From positions 11,424 to 42,563 of the IMG/VR virus record IMGVR_UViG_3300030329_001587: DNA of 31,140 bases; one strand, written 5' to 3'. The notes beneath the pieces were generated by a model. The model worked only from the letters and a program-made list of their open reading frames with translations, had not been told where the DNA came from and did not search any database. Shown here one piece after another: positions 17,165-24,978 of this stretch; position 1 is the stretch's first letter; each line of letters starts with the position of its first letter. The stretch comes from a virus. A program made the position numbers and the translations under genes.

Positions 17165-19065
17165 CCTGGCTCAAATTCGCATTGGTTTCCAACACAGGCT
17201 AACTCCTGGCTGGCAACAGTATAGTCTTCCTGCTCATACTCTGACAGTTTAGACCAATCGACTTCAGGAATCTGTTCTAAAAGTTTATTATACTCTTCTT
17301 CAGTACACTCCTGGTATGGAGCTTGTTGATAAGAGTGGTCAGAGTGAGGAAGAAATGATACGCCAGACATCCAAGAGAAGTTATTATAGACCCAGGCACC
17401 CACACTTAACCACTCATCTTCTTTTACGCTGACAGTGATAGAGGGTTTGTGAGTACACCAGAATTCTTGATAGTCCTTCCATACTGATAGCTGTTCTACT
17501 GCGCTCATCTTGTCCCTGTCCACACTTTTGGTGGGACTCTTCATGGCGAAGGAGAATACTAGAGTATCGTTGGGTTTCATAACATCTGGTGCATTGGGAA
17601 ATCCCTGCTCCTGCATGAACCTACTGAGAGGATCTTTTTTGTCCATCCGTACTGTCCTTATGTAGTAAGGAGAATGTCTTGCGTGTATTCCACTTGCACT
17701 ATCACATAATTGACTGACAGTTCCGCTTGGTTTGATACAAGTGATGGATGCGCTCTTATTAATCCCAATCTTTTCGGCAAGTTCTTCATTGGTTCTGATC
17801 GCTTCATCTCTGAGGTTCTGAAGGATGTGAGGTTCAGGATAGGCGAAGAGTTCATTGTCCATTATTCCAGTCAATGAAACTCCTAGTAATCTTTCCTCTT
17901 CACAGTTCTTTTTCCATTCTCGTGAGAGATATTTAAAGTTGGTAAGAGTTGATTGATAAGTTCCCAGGATCGTAGCAAGCCTGACCTTGCGTAATACGTC
18001 TTCTTCCTTATCCTCTGCACGGATAATGACCTCTGAAAGGTTACAGAACTCTCTGGACTTGAGAATTATCTCAGAGCAAGGGTTCGTGCCATAGTGTTCT
18101 CTTGGCTCTGCTCTTCTCCCATGTTTAAAGGCTTGCAATCTTGATGCCTTAGATGAGAAAATTCCACGCTCTCCTGACTTTGAATCATATAATGCGGTCC
18201 ATTCACGGAGAAAGGTTCCTGTTGTCGGTTCCTCATGATAGTTTGCTGAGTTATTTGCCAGTGCCCTCTGAGGGTTTTCTTTCCACCACTCTCCTGACTT
18301 GCAGTGTCGCATTTCGTCGTCATTCAGGTCGCTCAAAGAGATCAATGCTGATCGTCTGACTCCACCAACCACGACAATCTCTGCAATCTTGCATACAATA
18401 TCGTGGCATTCAATAGGCTTGAGCCTTCTCCCTCTGGCGATTTCAAATAATGCGGTAACAAAAATGAAAAGTTTATCCAGTGGTTCAGGGCCAGATGCTC
18501 TGCCACCGAAAGTCTTGAGGATGGAACCTGCTTGTCGGACCTTTGAGAGATCCCATTTAGGAATGTGCCCTGAGTAGAGAAGCCCCATTACTTCCTTCAA
18601 CGCTCTTGCCCAACCAAGTTTTGAGTCTGCAACTACCACAGTAGTTTCAGTTGGGAATAATTCCTCTGGAACTATGGGCAGCTTTTCAGTGTATTTTGAT
18701 TCAACTGAGAATCCTACACCAGTTCCATTCATAAGAACGTATAGGATCTCATCGAATGACCTGGGACTATCTACCTGGACGTAGGAGCAATTGTAGCCAG
18801 CGATATTTTCCTTCTTTAAAGCTGGTCCTGCGGTCATGAGACAGCGCATGGAAGGCATAATCTCCTGCTTGAGGATTGCTTCTCTGATTTCCTCAATCTC
18901 TCCGTCAGGATCATAGTCGTGCTGTTCTTGCAGATGCTCCCTAAAGAAGTTGATGTAGCGATCTACGGTTTCAGACCATGTTTCTCTGCGCTTCTTATCG
19001 TAGTCCCATCTGGAGTATCTCGACAGATGGATAAACTGTTGGTATTGGGTAGGAAGTTCTGTCAT
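17146..19065 (-). CDS. nrdJ: Adenosylcobalamin-dependent (class II) ribonucleotide reductase, monomeric type
   Basis: It reduces ribonucleotides (triphosphates in the monomeric RTPR group) to deoxyribonucleotides using a B12-generated radical. Visible residues fit the family. Cys93 (AGYNCSYVQ) and Cys341 (REFCNLSEV) are the dithiol pair. Cys330 and Glu332 in GTNPCSEI are the thiyl-radical site. The C-terminal CVGNQC (624-629) is the swinging redox pair. At 639 residues it is about 100 shorter than the Lactobacillus leichmannii enzyme. Start is the ATG at 19065, overlapping the mazG stop as ATGA. Neighbours are MazG upstream and a phosphate transporter downstream, forming a nucleotide/phosphate supply unit. 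It implies a host that makes or imports cobalamin. Confidence 0.93.
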   Translation of the reverse strand: MTELPTQYQQFIHLSRYSRWDYDKKRRETWSETVDRYINFFREHLQEQHDYDPDGEIEEIREAILKQEIMPSMRCLMTAGPALKKENIAGYNCSYVQVDSPRSFDEILYVLMNGTGVGFSVESKYTEKLPIVPEELFPTETTVVVADSKLGWARALKEVMGLLYSGHIPKWDLSKVRQAGSILKTFGGRASGPEPLDKLFIFVTALFEIARGRRLKPIECHDIVCKIAEIVVVGGVRRSALISLSDLNDDEMRHCKSGEWWKENPQRALANNSANYHEEPTTGTFLREWTALYDSKSGERGIFSSKASRLQAFKHGRRAEPREHYGTNPCSEIILKSREFCNLSEVIIRAEDKEEDVLRKVRLATILGTYQSTLTNFKYLSREWKKNCEEERLLGVSLTGIMDNELFAYPEPHILQNLRDEAIRTNEELAEKIGINKSASITCIKPSGTVSQLCDSASGIHARHSPYYIRTVRMDKKDPLSRFMQEQGFPNAPDVMKPNDTLVFSFAMKSPTKSVDRDKMSAVEQLSVWKDYQEFWCTHKPSITVSVKEDEWLSVGAWVYNNFSWMSGVSFLPHSDHSYQQAPYQECTEEEYNKLLEQIPEVDWSKLSEYEQEDYTVASQELACVGNQCEFEPGWTNPS

Positions 19066-19394
19066 CGTTTATCCCCATCACCACGGATTACTCCACGTTC
19101 TTTTCGTGATTGCAGTTTTGCTATGTTTTCCGAGGCAACGATTGATAAATCATACTTTAAATGACCTGCAAACTGAGCGACGAACCACATAATATCACCC
19201 AGTTCGTACATCAGTTCTTCTGTGTTAACATCCTTATCTTTGCGATAGGACTTGGCGACCTTTGAACATAGTTCGCCTACTTCTCCTGCTAATCCAGTTG
19301 ACAAATATTCCATCCAGTTTTCATCTGGGTAGATTGCAGTTTCTTTTGCCCTGCTTTGGTACTGGTCTAAATCTTTTATTAGTTCATCCAACAT
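19062..19394 (-). CDS. mazG: MazG-like nucleotide pyrophosphohydrolase
   Basis: The 110-residue protein has a single all-alpha MazG-type domain. The metal-binding signature is clear: E38xxE41 in GLAGEVGELCSKV and E64xxD67 in MYELGDIMWFV, with a Lys/Arg segment between them. The C-terminus has the KERGVIRGDGDKR tail common in phage versions. The family hydrolyses NTPs or dNTPs to monophosphates and has been proposed to act on non-canonical nucleotides or to influence (p)ppGpp signalling; which applies here cannot be told. The ATG directly abuts the primase TAA, and AAGGA lies six bases upstream of the ATG. It overlaps nrdJ by four bases. Confidence 0.9.
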   Translation of the reverse strand: MLDELIKDLDQYQSRAKETAIYPDENWMEYLSTGLAGEVGELCSKVAKSYRKDKDVNTEELMYELGDIMWFVAQFAGHLKYDLSIVASENIAKLQSRKERGVIRGDGDKR

Positions 19395-21707
19395 TTACTT
19401 TCCTTGAATTAAAGTTATTTTTCCACCTTTCACGGCCTTACCTTCCATTCTCTCCATGATGATCCTTCCTGACTCTTCCAGTGATGTGAGTATGTAATCG
19501 TACTCTGAATGACCCCCATCTAGGATTCGTGATGACAGTAACTTCTGTCGAAGGACTGCTCCCCCTCGTCCTGCAATATACTCAACAATCTTTCTTTGCT
19601 TGTTCTGATGAGAACTCTCACCAAGTTCACGTTGAAACAAGTGTCTTGTGCATTTTTCAGCATAAAGAGACAAAGAGATCCCAGCCATAACGGAAGCATC
19701 CGATATGGTTTGGCTCTCGCTATCTAGCAAATACTGAAAAAGAATAGCTGACTTCAGTACACCTGGACTCCATCGTTTTAGGAACGGATCAAGGATGAAC
19801 TTGGTACTGTCATCGGAGCTATTGAAGCGATCAAATAGATTGTTGTGGTATTCCTCAAAGACTTTTTTAGCGTCTGAGGTAAGAGTATATTCTATCGGAA
19901 CCGTGATATTATCAAGCTGGTTATATAACTCACTGAGTAGTCTGTAAGAGTGCAGTTCCTGTATCTTTTTAGTAGTCACAGGGAGTGCAGTTGGTATGTT
20001 TTCAGTGGGTGGTGGCTTGAACAGCAAGAATCGTGCCAAGAACCCAGATCCTGCATCATCTTTTCCAAGTAGCCCCTGTAAAAACTCAATGGTTGATACT
20101 CCAGAGATCGCTACAAATGGATGTTTAAGTACCTTACTTCCTCTGGTTCTGGTTACATCCTCAAAGTATGAAGGAACATCGTATAATTCGGTGAGATGCT
20201 GCCTGAACCCCCTATTATGGCTAGTCTCCAACATGGCAAGCCAAGCACCGAATTCAGACAGCAACCAGACACCGCCACCAGTGTCGTCAATTCTATCAAT
20301 ACACGCTTCCCATGATGCTTTATTAGGCAGTATCTTGCGTAATGATCTGAATCTCTCTAGTTCGTTTATCGTTTCTAGGAGTTCATCATTGTCATCATCC
20401 ACTCCAGCTTCACGGAGAGCGTTTAATCTACCTTCAGACTCCTTCACTTCATAGATAATCCTTTCCTCTCGGTCCTTTAGTCGAGATGACCCTGCGTTCA
20501 GGGCCGTGGTTTTAAATGATCCACTCTCAGCAATGCTTAAACACCAGAGATTGCCGTAGAGAGGTACGAAATAGTTCGGTGGTTTGATTGATAGCTTGAT
20601 TCCTGCGTGTGCCCCAAGGCAAGAGAGAGCCGTGCCGTACATGATTGCAGAGTTTGCATCTGTCAATTCGCAGGCTTCTCGTATGTGATCCTTGAGAATG
20701 CTAGGGATGAGATTATCATCAAACTCTTCAGGATCTGATCGTTCCAGTAAGGAGTTACATATCTCTTTTAATTCCTCTGGTCGTGGTCCTGGTATATTGG
20801 TCTTTTGATGATGCCTCAGTTCTGCTGATCGGCGCAGGAAGAGTTCACTGACCTTGATCTTGAAGTAGTCACAGAGGGTATTGAGAGAACAACCTGAGTG
20901 GCACCTCATGAGGATCTTGTCCTGCTCTAAGGTGATGCTCAGGGAAGGTTTCTGGTCTTCATGCGTGGGGCATATCGCATTAGCCGTTTGGCCCGACCAA
21001 GAAACCCCCCTAAGCTGGGCGATTATATTATCGAAGGTTTCTTTGAGGTTGTTCTCAACCTGGGATTTTTCGTCCTCATTCAGAAAGTCATCTACGTTTA
21101 ACTCGCCAAGACTCCAAGACTTGTCCAGGTTTAGAAGTGATGTGGCAGGAGTCCATGGTTGTTTGTTCTCCTCGATCAAAGTCAGGAGTGACTCCTTCTT
21201 TGATTGGGGTGTTCCTTTTATTGAGTCAAGGTAGTCAGTGGTATCACCGCCCTTCTGGGATAAGCCTAACGAGACTACCCAAACCTTTGCACAATCTTTG
21301 AAGTGTTCACCACTCTCCTGAGCAAACTTCTCACCTGCCTCATCGTTATCTGGGATGATGAAGATGTGTTCAAATTGCTTAAAGTATTTGTCAACGAAGT
21401 CTGGTTGTCGCTTTAGGAGTGGACCCCATGCGTTGCTTCCACCTGCTATGGTGGTGGCCGTGATGCCAATGGATTGAAGGTTGTCTACATCCTTCTCACC
21501 CTCTACAAAGACTATTGCCTTTGCATCTTTGATATTCGGCCATTGATAGGGAACCTGTTGAACGCCTTCCCAGTTCCAGTGTTCTTTACCGTCCTGGTCG
21601 TAGCGTAGTCTGCGGAAGTTTTTACCTGGAAACTTAACTACAAGGTAAAGGAGTCGCCCATTCCCATCCCTGTATTCATAGCTTGTCCTGTCTTGTTGAT
21701 TTGTCAT
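19395..21707 (-). CDS. Primase-helicase: Toprim, CHC2-like zinc finger and DUF3987 P-loop region
   Basis: Three regions are visible (numbering from the ATG at 21707; a GTG at 21716 would add three residues). A Toprim domain comes first, with VFVEGEKD near 66-73 and IPDNDEAG near 118-125, preceded by the YEYRDGNGRLLY strand common before phage Toprims. A zinc finger follows with CPTH near 246 and CHSGC near 269. Then comes a DUF3987-type ATPase core with AESGSFKTT near 393, a divergent Walker A, and GVWLLSEFGAWLAM. Together these imply primer synthesis and possibly helicase activity at the fork. Toprim before the zinc finger is the reverse of the usual order. It overlaps the resolvase gene by 32 bases and is followed immediately by mazG. 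Confidence 0.85.
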   Translation of the reverse strand: MTNQQDRTSYEYRDGNGRLLYLVVKFPGKNFRRLRYDQDGKEHWNWEGVQQVPYQWPNIKDAKAIVFVEGEKDVDNLQSIGITATTIAGGSNAWGPLLKRQPDFVDKYFKQFEHIFIIPDNDEAGEKFAQESGEHFKDCAKVWVVSLGLSQKGGDTTDYLDSIKGTPQSKKESLLTLIEENKQPWTPATSLLNLDKSWSLGELNVDDFLNEDEKSQVENNLKETFDNIIAQLRGVSWSGQTANAICPTHEDQKPSLSITLEQDKILMRCHSGCSLNTLCDYFKIKVSELFLRRSAELRHHQKTNIPGPRPEELKEICNSLLERSDPEEFDDNLIPSILKDHIREACELTDANSAIMYGTALSCLGAHAGIKLSIKPPNYFVPLYGNLWCLSIAESGSFKTTALNAGSSRLKDREERIIYEVKESEGRLNALREAGVDDDNDELLETINELERFRSLRKILPNKASWEACIDRIDDTGGGVWLLSEFGAWLAMLETSHNRGFRQHLTELYDVPSYFEDVTRTRGSKVLKHPFVAISGVSTIEFLQGLLGKDDAGSGFLARFLLFKPPPTENIPTALPVTTKKIQELHSYRLLSELYNQLDNITVPIEYTLTSDAKKVFEEYHNNLFDRFNSSDDSTKFILDPFLKRWSPGVLKSAILFQYLLDSESQTISDASVMAGISLSLYAEKCTRHLFQRELGESSHQNKQRKIVEYIAGRGGAVLRQKLLSSRILDGGHSEYDYILTSLEESGRIIMERMEGKAVKGGKITLIQGK

Positions 21708-22062
21708 ACGCCCCACAGCAAATTATGATGTACCCCTTTTTCCTTGGATCAATTTCAAACCTCTCGATTAGGATCTTGTCAACCTGAGAGTCATCTGTGA
21801 ACCAAGGGATTGAATCCTCAACTATTTTAATTAGATTTGATATATCTCTTTTCCTGTTGTCTGGTGGATATACCTCAATGGTTAACCAGACTCGATCTTC
21901 CTTACCAGTGAAGTGACACTTTTCTTGTGCAAGTATAATGCCACATGCATCCTTGTATGCTTTCCCTTTCTTTTTTAGAAACACTTTTCCTGAGCGGTTT
22001 GTACCATACATGGCGTTAACCGATACAGGCCAAGGTAGTATTGCTTTGTGCATTTCAGTCAT
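21676..22062 (-). CDS. rusA: RusA-like Holliday junction resolvase
   Basis: The 128-residue protein matches the RusA family in length and motifs. The N-terminal strand PWPVSVNAMYG is followed by a Lys-rich KVFLKKKGKAYKDA. The catalytic region is PPDNRKRDISNLIK (acidic residues Asp68 and Asp73) followed by FTDDSQVDKI (Asp90/Asp91). RusA dimers cut four-way junctions, which fits resolving replication or recombination intermediates before packaging. It sits between the SSB-like gene and the primase gene in the replication block. No good ribosome binding site is seen before the ATG at 22062; an ATG three codons later is an alternative. Confidence 0.9.
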   Translation of the reverse strand: MTEMHKAILPWPVSVNAMYGTNRSGKVFLKKKGKAYKDACGIILAQEKCHFTGKEDRVWLTIEVYPPDNRKRDISNLIKIVEDSIPWFTDDSQVDKILIERFEIDPRKKGYIIICCGAYDKSTRQDKL

Positions 22063-22126
22063 AAGGATGGGGGCAAGGCCATGGAACGAAACCTCACCCC
22101 CTGGCAGGGAAACAGGAAACCCCGCC

Positions 22127-22633
22127 TTAGAATGGCAGGCCGTCTTTCTCCTTATCAGTTACTGGAGAAGATCCAGTAGGAGACTGGTTAGAAGAGAACG
22201 ATGAAACGGAACGGATCTCGTTGTATCCGTTCTTGTTAGGTCCGTAATCAACTATTACGAACTTACCAGCAATATCCTCAAAGTCATTCATAGCTTTGAG
22301 TCCAACAGCAGATGCGAGTCTGGCAACCTTGCGCTTTGAAATTCCATCTTTAGTTTTGCCAGCTTGATCGTGCTGGTTATTCATATAGATGGCTTCAAAC
22401 AGCCAACTGCTATCGTAATCCCCACCTGTTATTTCAAGCGGCAAAAGGATTTTGTTGTGTCCTTTTGAGTCCTGGCGTGGCTCAGGAAGTGGACGTTGAA
22501 TTTGAGCGACGTATTCCCCTGGTGGAACTTCAACACGCTCACGTTTCTGTTCTGTCTCAAGAATTTCTTGGACGTTTTCGATTGAGAATGCAGTGTCCTG
22601 TATTCCCATGTCTGAGTTAGTATGCGGATGCAT
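22127..22633 (-). CDS. DUF669-family single-stranded-DNA-binding-like protein
   Basis: The 168-residue protein has the DUF669 layout. It opens the fold with EVPPGEYVAQIQRPLPEPRQ, then SKGHNKILLPLEITGGDYDS, a helix with RKVARLASAVGLK, and GKFVIVDYGPNKNGYNEI. It ends in a disordered Ser-rich tail and an acidic-hydrophobic tip (EKDGLPF), much like the DxxPF tip with which SSB proteins recruit partners. Genes of this family commonly pair with Sak4-type ATPases, as here. The probable role is coating single-stranded DNA during replication and annealing. Its ATG overlaps the ATPase stop as TAATG with AAAGGA upstream. Confidence 0.8.
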   Translation of the reverse strand: MHPHTNSDMGIQDTAFSIENVQEILETEQKRERVEVPPGEYVAQIQRPLPEPRQDSKGHNKILLPLEITGGDYDSSWLFEAIYMNNQHDQAGKTKDGISKRKVARLASAVGLKAMNDFEDIAGKFVIVDYGPNKNGYNEIRSVSSFSSNQSPTGSSPVTDKEKDGLPF

Positions 22634-23457
22634 TATTTTCCTTTATCTGAGTTCTGTGTTTGAGGGCCACCCCAGAAATCGTCGATTAATTTCTGGTACT
22701 CATTCCAGTCTGCTGGAATTTCGGCAGGTAGATTGAATCGGTTCTTTGCATCAACTCCCATTGATCCACTGGTGTAGAGGAACCTCTTACCTGACTGGAT
22801 TGCTCGTGAGTCTTTGCGGTTGAAGCCTGTTTCAATCTTTTTTACGATGGTTTCAAATGCAACGAATAGGATAACGTCAGCCCATTCAGTTATGTCGGCA
22901 GATATTGCCTTGTGTAACTTCAGGACGAAGCTATCGTATGGCTCCATCGTTGGTTTGTTAATTGTCCTCACCTGTGTGTGACAGATCAAGATCGGTTGAA
23001 TGGACTTGGAGTCACGCAGGTAATTCATAGCACTGAGGAAGCGTTGCATCTCCCCTCTTGCGTAAGAATACCCCTTACCGTATCCCATGTCCTCTATATG
23101 TGCAACTTTATGGTTTATGCATACCTTAGCCTGGGCAAGCATTTCTATCTTGTCTACGCTATCTACAATGATGCGTTTAATGGAGCCACTATCGTTAGCC
23201 ACATCACGCATAGTATCCATTAACGTGTCCCACTTGGCAGCATTTTCCTTTACATCTCCAGTGGGTAGGCAATCGTGTATGTATTCGACTCCTGTTTTAT
23301 GAAATGCAGTTTCTCCACCATCATCTGCATTGATTACAAATGCAGGTTCTTTTTTGGTGTTACTTGAGCAAGCAAAGGTAGTCTTTCCTGCCCCTGCTTC
23401 TCCTTCTACTACCATTTTCTCAGGCTTTCTCATGATTGCCCTTTTGAATTTTTCCAT
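22633..23457 (-). CDS. AAA/RecA-like P-loop ATPase, Sak4-type
   Basis: Walker A is VEGEAGAGKTTFA (Lys25, Thr26) and Walker B is KRIIVDSVDKIE (about 94-105). A QPILICHTQVRTI segment near 158 is a sensor-like strand, followed by DITEWADVILFVAFE. This is the AAA_24/Sak4 pattern: a RecA-core ATPase used by phages for single-strand annealing with an SSB partner. The next gene is the DUF669 protein, the usual companion. The ATG at 23457 lies four bases after the upstream stop and has no obvious ribosome binding site, suggesting coupling. The annealing role is by family; no experiment is implied. Confidence 0.85.
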   Translation of the reverse strand: MEKFKRAIMRKPEKMVVEGEAGAGKTTFACSSNTKKEPAFVINADDGGETAFHKTGVEYIHDCLPTGDVKENAAKWDTLMDTMRDVANDSGSIKRIIVDSVDKIEMLAQAKVCINHKVAHIEDMGYGKGYSYARGEMQRFLSAMNYLRDSKSIQPILICHTQVRTINKPTMEPYDSFVLKLHKAISADITEWADVILFVAFETIVKKIETGFNRKDSRAIQSGKRFLYTSGSMGVDAKNRFNLPAEIPADWNEYQKLIDDFWGGPQTQNSDKGK

Positions 23458-23461
23458 TTGC

Positions 23462-23887
23462 TTACATGCTTAAAAGTTTACTAATATCCAAATCATCACC
23501 ATCATATTCATGCAACTTCTGTGCCTTCCATGTTTCAAAAAGTTTTTTAAGTGTGTCTTTTATCTCGTGTTCGTAGCACCGTTTAGTACAGCGTAGACAA
23601 AAGAGGTGATTGCCCTTCTTAGTATTGTGAGCCAACCACCATACAGAGTGTTCGTCGGGTCGATCTCCACAGAAGCATGGGAAGTTATTGTTTTCTCCAC
23701 CTTTTCGGTACCCAAGGTCGTGAAGTCTTTCCACCACGATCCTGTCCTCTCTCCTTCTCTTCTCCCACTCTGGACTGCTCCTTTTCTTCTTTTGTTTCCA
23801 AAATTTCTTGGAGTTGCCCTGTGGTCGAGAGGGCGTTGAGGAGAAGTCTTGTGGCTTCTTCGTAGTTTTCGTGTCGGATTTCGTCAT
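23462..23887 (-). CDS. Zinc-finger protein (up to 141 aa), start uncertain
   Basis: The C-terminal ~90 residues look genuine. NNFPCFCGDRPDEH, an LAHNTKKGNH segment and LFCLRCTKRC give a cluster of five Cys and two His able to bind zinc, followed by a charged helix and an acidic end (DGDDLDISKLL). The N-terminal ~50 residues are Lys/Arg/Ser-rich and overlap the upstream gene in another frame over 203 bases, so the ATG at 23887 may be too early. An in-frame GTG (IVVERL region, near 23740) preceded by AGAGGACAGGATC is a good alternative. The finger resembles primase-type fingers and could support DNA binding. No named family. Confidence 0.6.
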   Translation of the reverse strand: MTKSDTKTTKKPQDFSSTPSRPQGNSKKFWKQKKKRSSPEWEKRRREDRIVVERLHDLGYRKGGENNNFPCFCGDRPDEHSVWWLAHNTKKGNHLFCLRCTKRCYEHEIKDTLKKLFETWKAQKLHEYDGDDLDISKLLSM

Positions 23888-23945
23888 ACGCCAATTCTAA
23901 ATGCTTTTCTAGTATGAGTAACCTTGTATAAACTTGAACATCCAT
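23685..23945 (-). CDS. Hypothetical helical protein (86 aa)
   Basis: The ATG overlaps the nuclease stop as TAATG, good evidence of coupled translation. The first 50 residues form a convincing amphipathic helical domain (MDVQVYTRLLILEKHLELAY, then EEATRLLLNALSTTGQLQE). After that the sequence becomes Glu/Lys/Arg-rich and ends KRWRKQ, which resembles out-of-frame translation over a purine-rich stretch. The last 203 bases lie within the zinc-finger reading frame, shifted by one. It is either a true overlapping gene or the front part of a frameshifted protein whose C-terminus is the zinc finger. No family is recognised. Confidence 0.55.
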   Translation of the reverse strand: MDVQVYTRLLILEKHLELAYDEIRHENYEEATRLLLNALSTTGQLQEILETKEEKEQSRVGEEKERGQDRGGKTSRPWVPKRWRKQ

Positions 23946-24754
23946 TAGATTTCAATCTTCTCGATCAGTTGCTCTGTTGTTTCAAAGTTTTCATAGTGAC
24001 AACGATCAAAGAAGTCGCACCACATTGGAGAGCAGAGAGAGTGACTGCGGTTTAAAGGCCAGTAGTCATTGTCTATTCTGGTGTTTAATTCAGTAAGCGA
24101 TTTGTATGCCGTGTACAGATGTTCAGGTGTCAGTTCTGTGTTCAGGAATACTGGAGCCTTACCTGGAATGATTAAGTGATTCTCAAACTGAGGAATCTCT
24201 GTCAGGCTTCTTTGCTTCATTAAAGCTAATGCATAAAGTGCGCCTTGCATGATCCATTCATGCTTTGCTTTTTTGAGTGGTTTGGACTGGCGTTTTATGT
24301 CAATGATAAGCGGCATATTTTGCCTCTCGGCAACTATGTCCATGTATCCTGTGGTTGGTCTGGTGTGTCCCTTGAATTGCAGTTTAAAGAAGTGCTGTGT
24401 CTCCAGTGGGTTGTAGTTGATCCAGCCCATGTAACCTTCAACTGCTAGAACATGTTGATCTAGTGTTGATACTAACTTCTCCATCTCTGGTTCTGGAAGA
24501 TTTGGCATGATCTCTGTAAGTTTGTCTTCCATTGCCTTTCGGATTGACTGAGCATTTATTCCAGTCATGAGAGCCTTGAGTCCTGCTTCGTAACCTGCAT
24601 CAACCAAGGTTCCTGCTCCGTTGTAGAAGTTGTAAAAGGTTGGTGCCTTCTTAACTTTCCTGTACCAGAGTTGCATACCACAGAAGTTCATTGAACTACT
24701 ATGACTTAGTTTGATTTCTGGATGGATCATATTTGCATCGGTTACTATTCCCAT
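23945..24754 (-). CDS. PD-(D/E)XK nuclease, Cas4/RecB-like, probable Fe-S cluster
   Basis: The catalytic core is visible as GYMDIVA (Asp139), IIDIKRQSK (Asp152 and Lys154) and WIMQGALYALAL (Gln170 and Tyr174, the RecB-family QxxxY motif). Four cysteines are placed as in Cas4 and AddB: one early (Cys25 in MNFCGMQLWY) and three at the end (Cys241, Cys246 and Cys252 in SLCSPMWCDFFDRC). They probably hold a 4Fe-4S cluster. The length of 269 is typical. The expected activity is exonuclease resection generating single strands for the downstream Sak4 ATPase and DUF669 protein. No Cas1, Cas2 or repeat array is nearby, so it is a recombination or DNA-processing nuclease, not part of a CRISPR locus. 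Confidence 0.82.
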   Translation of the reverse strand: MGIVTDANMIHPEIKLSHSSSMNFCGMQLWYRKVKKAPTFYNFYNGAGTLVDAGYEAGLKALMTGINAQSIRKAMEDKLTEIMPNLPEPEMEKLVSTLDQHVLAVEGYMGWINYNPLETQHFFKLQFKGHTRPTTGYMDIVAERQNMPLIIDIKRQSKPLKKAKHEWIMQGALYALALMKQRSLTEIPQFENHLIIPGKAPVFLNTELTPEHLYTAYKSLTELNTRIDNDYWPLNRSHSLCSPMWCDFFDRCHYENFETTEQLIEKIEI

Positions 24755-24978
24755 AGCTTTTCTTCTTCCAGTTTGATTAATCTTTTAAGGTAAAACTCTG
24801 CCTTCTGGAGATCCTGAATCGGGTTTTCGGTTTTACGTCCCGCTCTCAGTAAGTATTTGATGATATTGCCTGTGTGAAAGTTAACACCCCACTCCTCTAT
24901 TGCATCCAAAACTTCTATCTTGGAGAACGTATAGTGACTGGGGTGGTTGACAGGATCGTGTTTAGCAGTCTGATCCAC
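24745..24978 (-). CDS. DUF3310-family phage protein
   Basis: The core reads DPVNHPSHYTFSKIEVLDAI, then EEWGVNFHTGNIIKYLLRAG and RKTENPIQDLQKAEFYLKRL. This is the DUF3310 signature seen in many phages, often as a stand-alone protein or fused to nucleotide kinases. Its function is not established. The GTG at 24978 (product begins VDQTAKHDP) is preferred because it limits the overlap with the upstream gene to 17 bases. An ATG at 25038 would add 20 residues but overlap the neighbour by 77 bases; neither has a strong ribosome binding site. It overlaps the nuclease gene start by 10 bases. Confidence 0.82.
   Translation of the reverse strand: MDQTAKHDPVNHPSHYTFSKIEVLDAIEEWGVNFHTGNIIKYLLRAGRKTENPIQDLQKAEFYLKRLIKLEEEKLWE

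Noticed and set aside
23945-24754. Cas4-like nuclease as a sign of a CRISPR-Cas locus
   Set aside because: No direct-repeat array, Cas1 or Cas2 is visible; the neighbours are recombination genes, so a RecB-type role is more likely.
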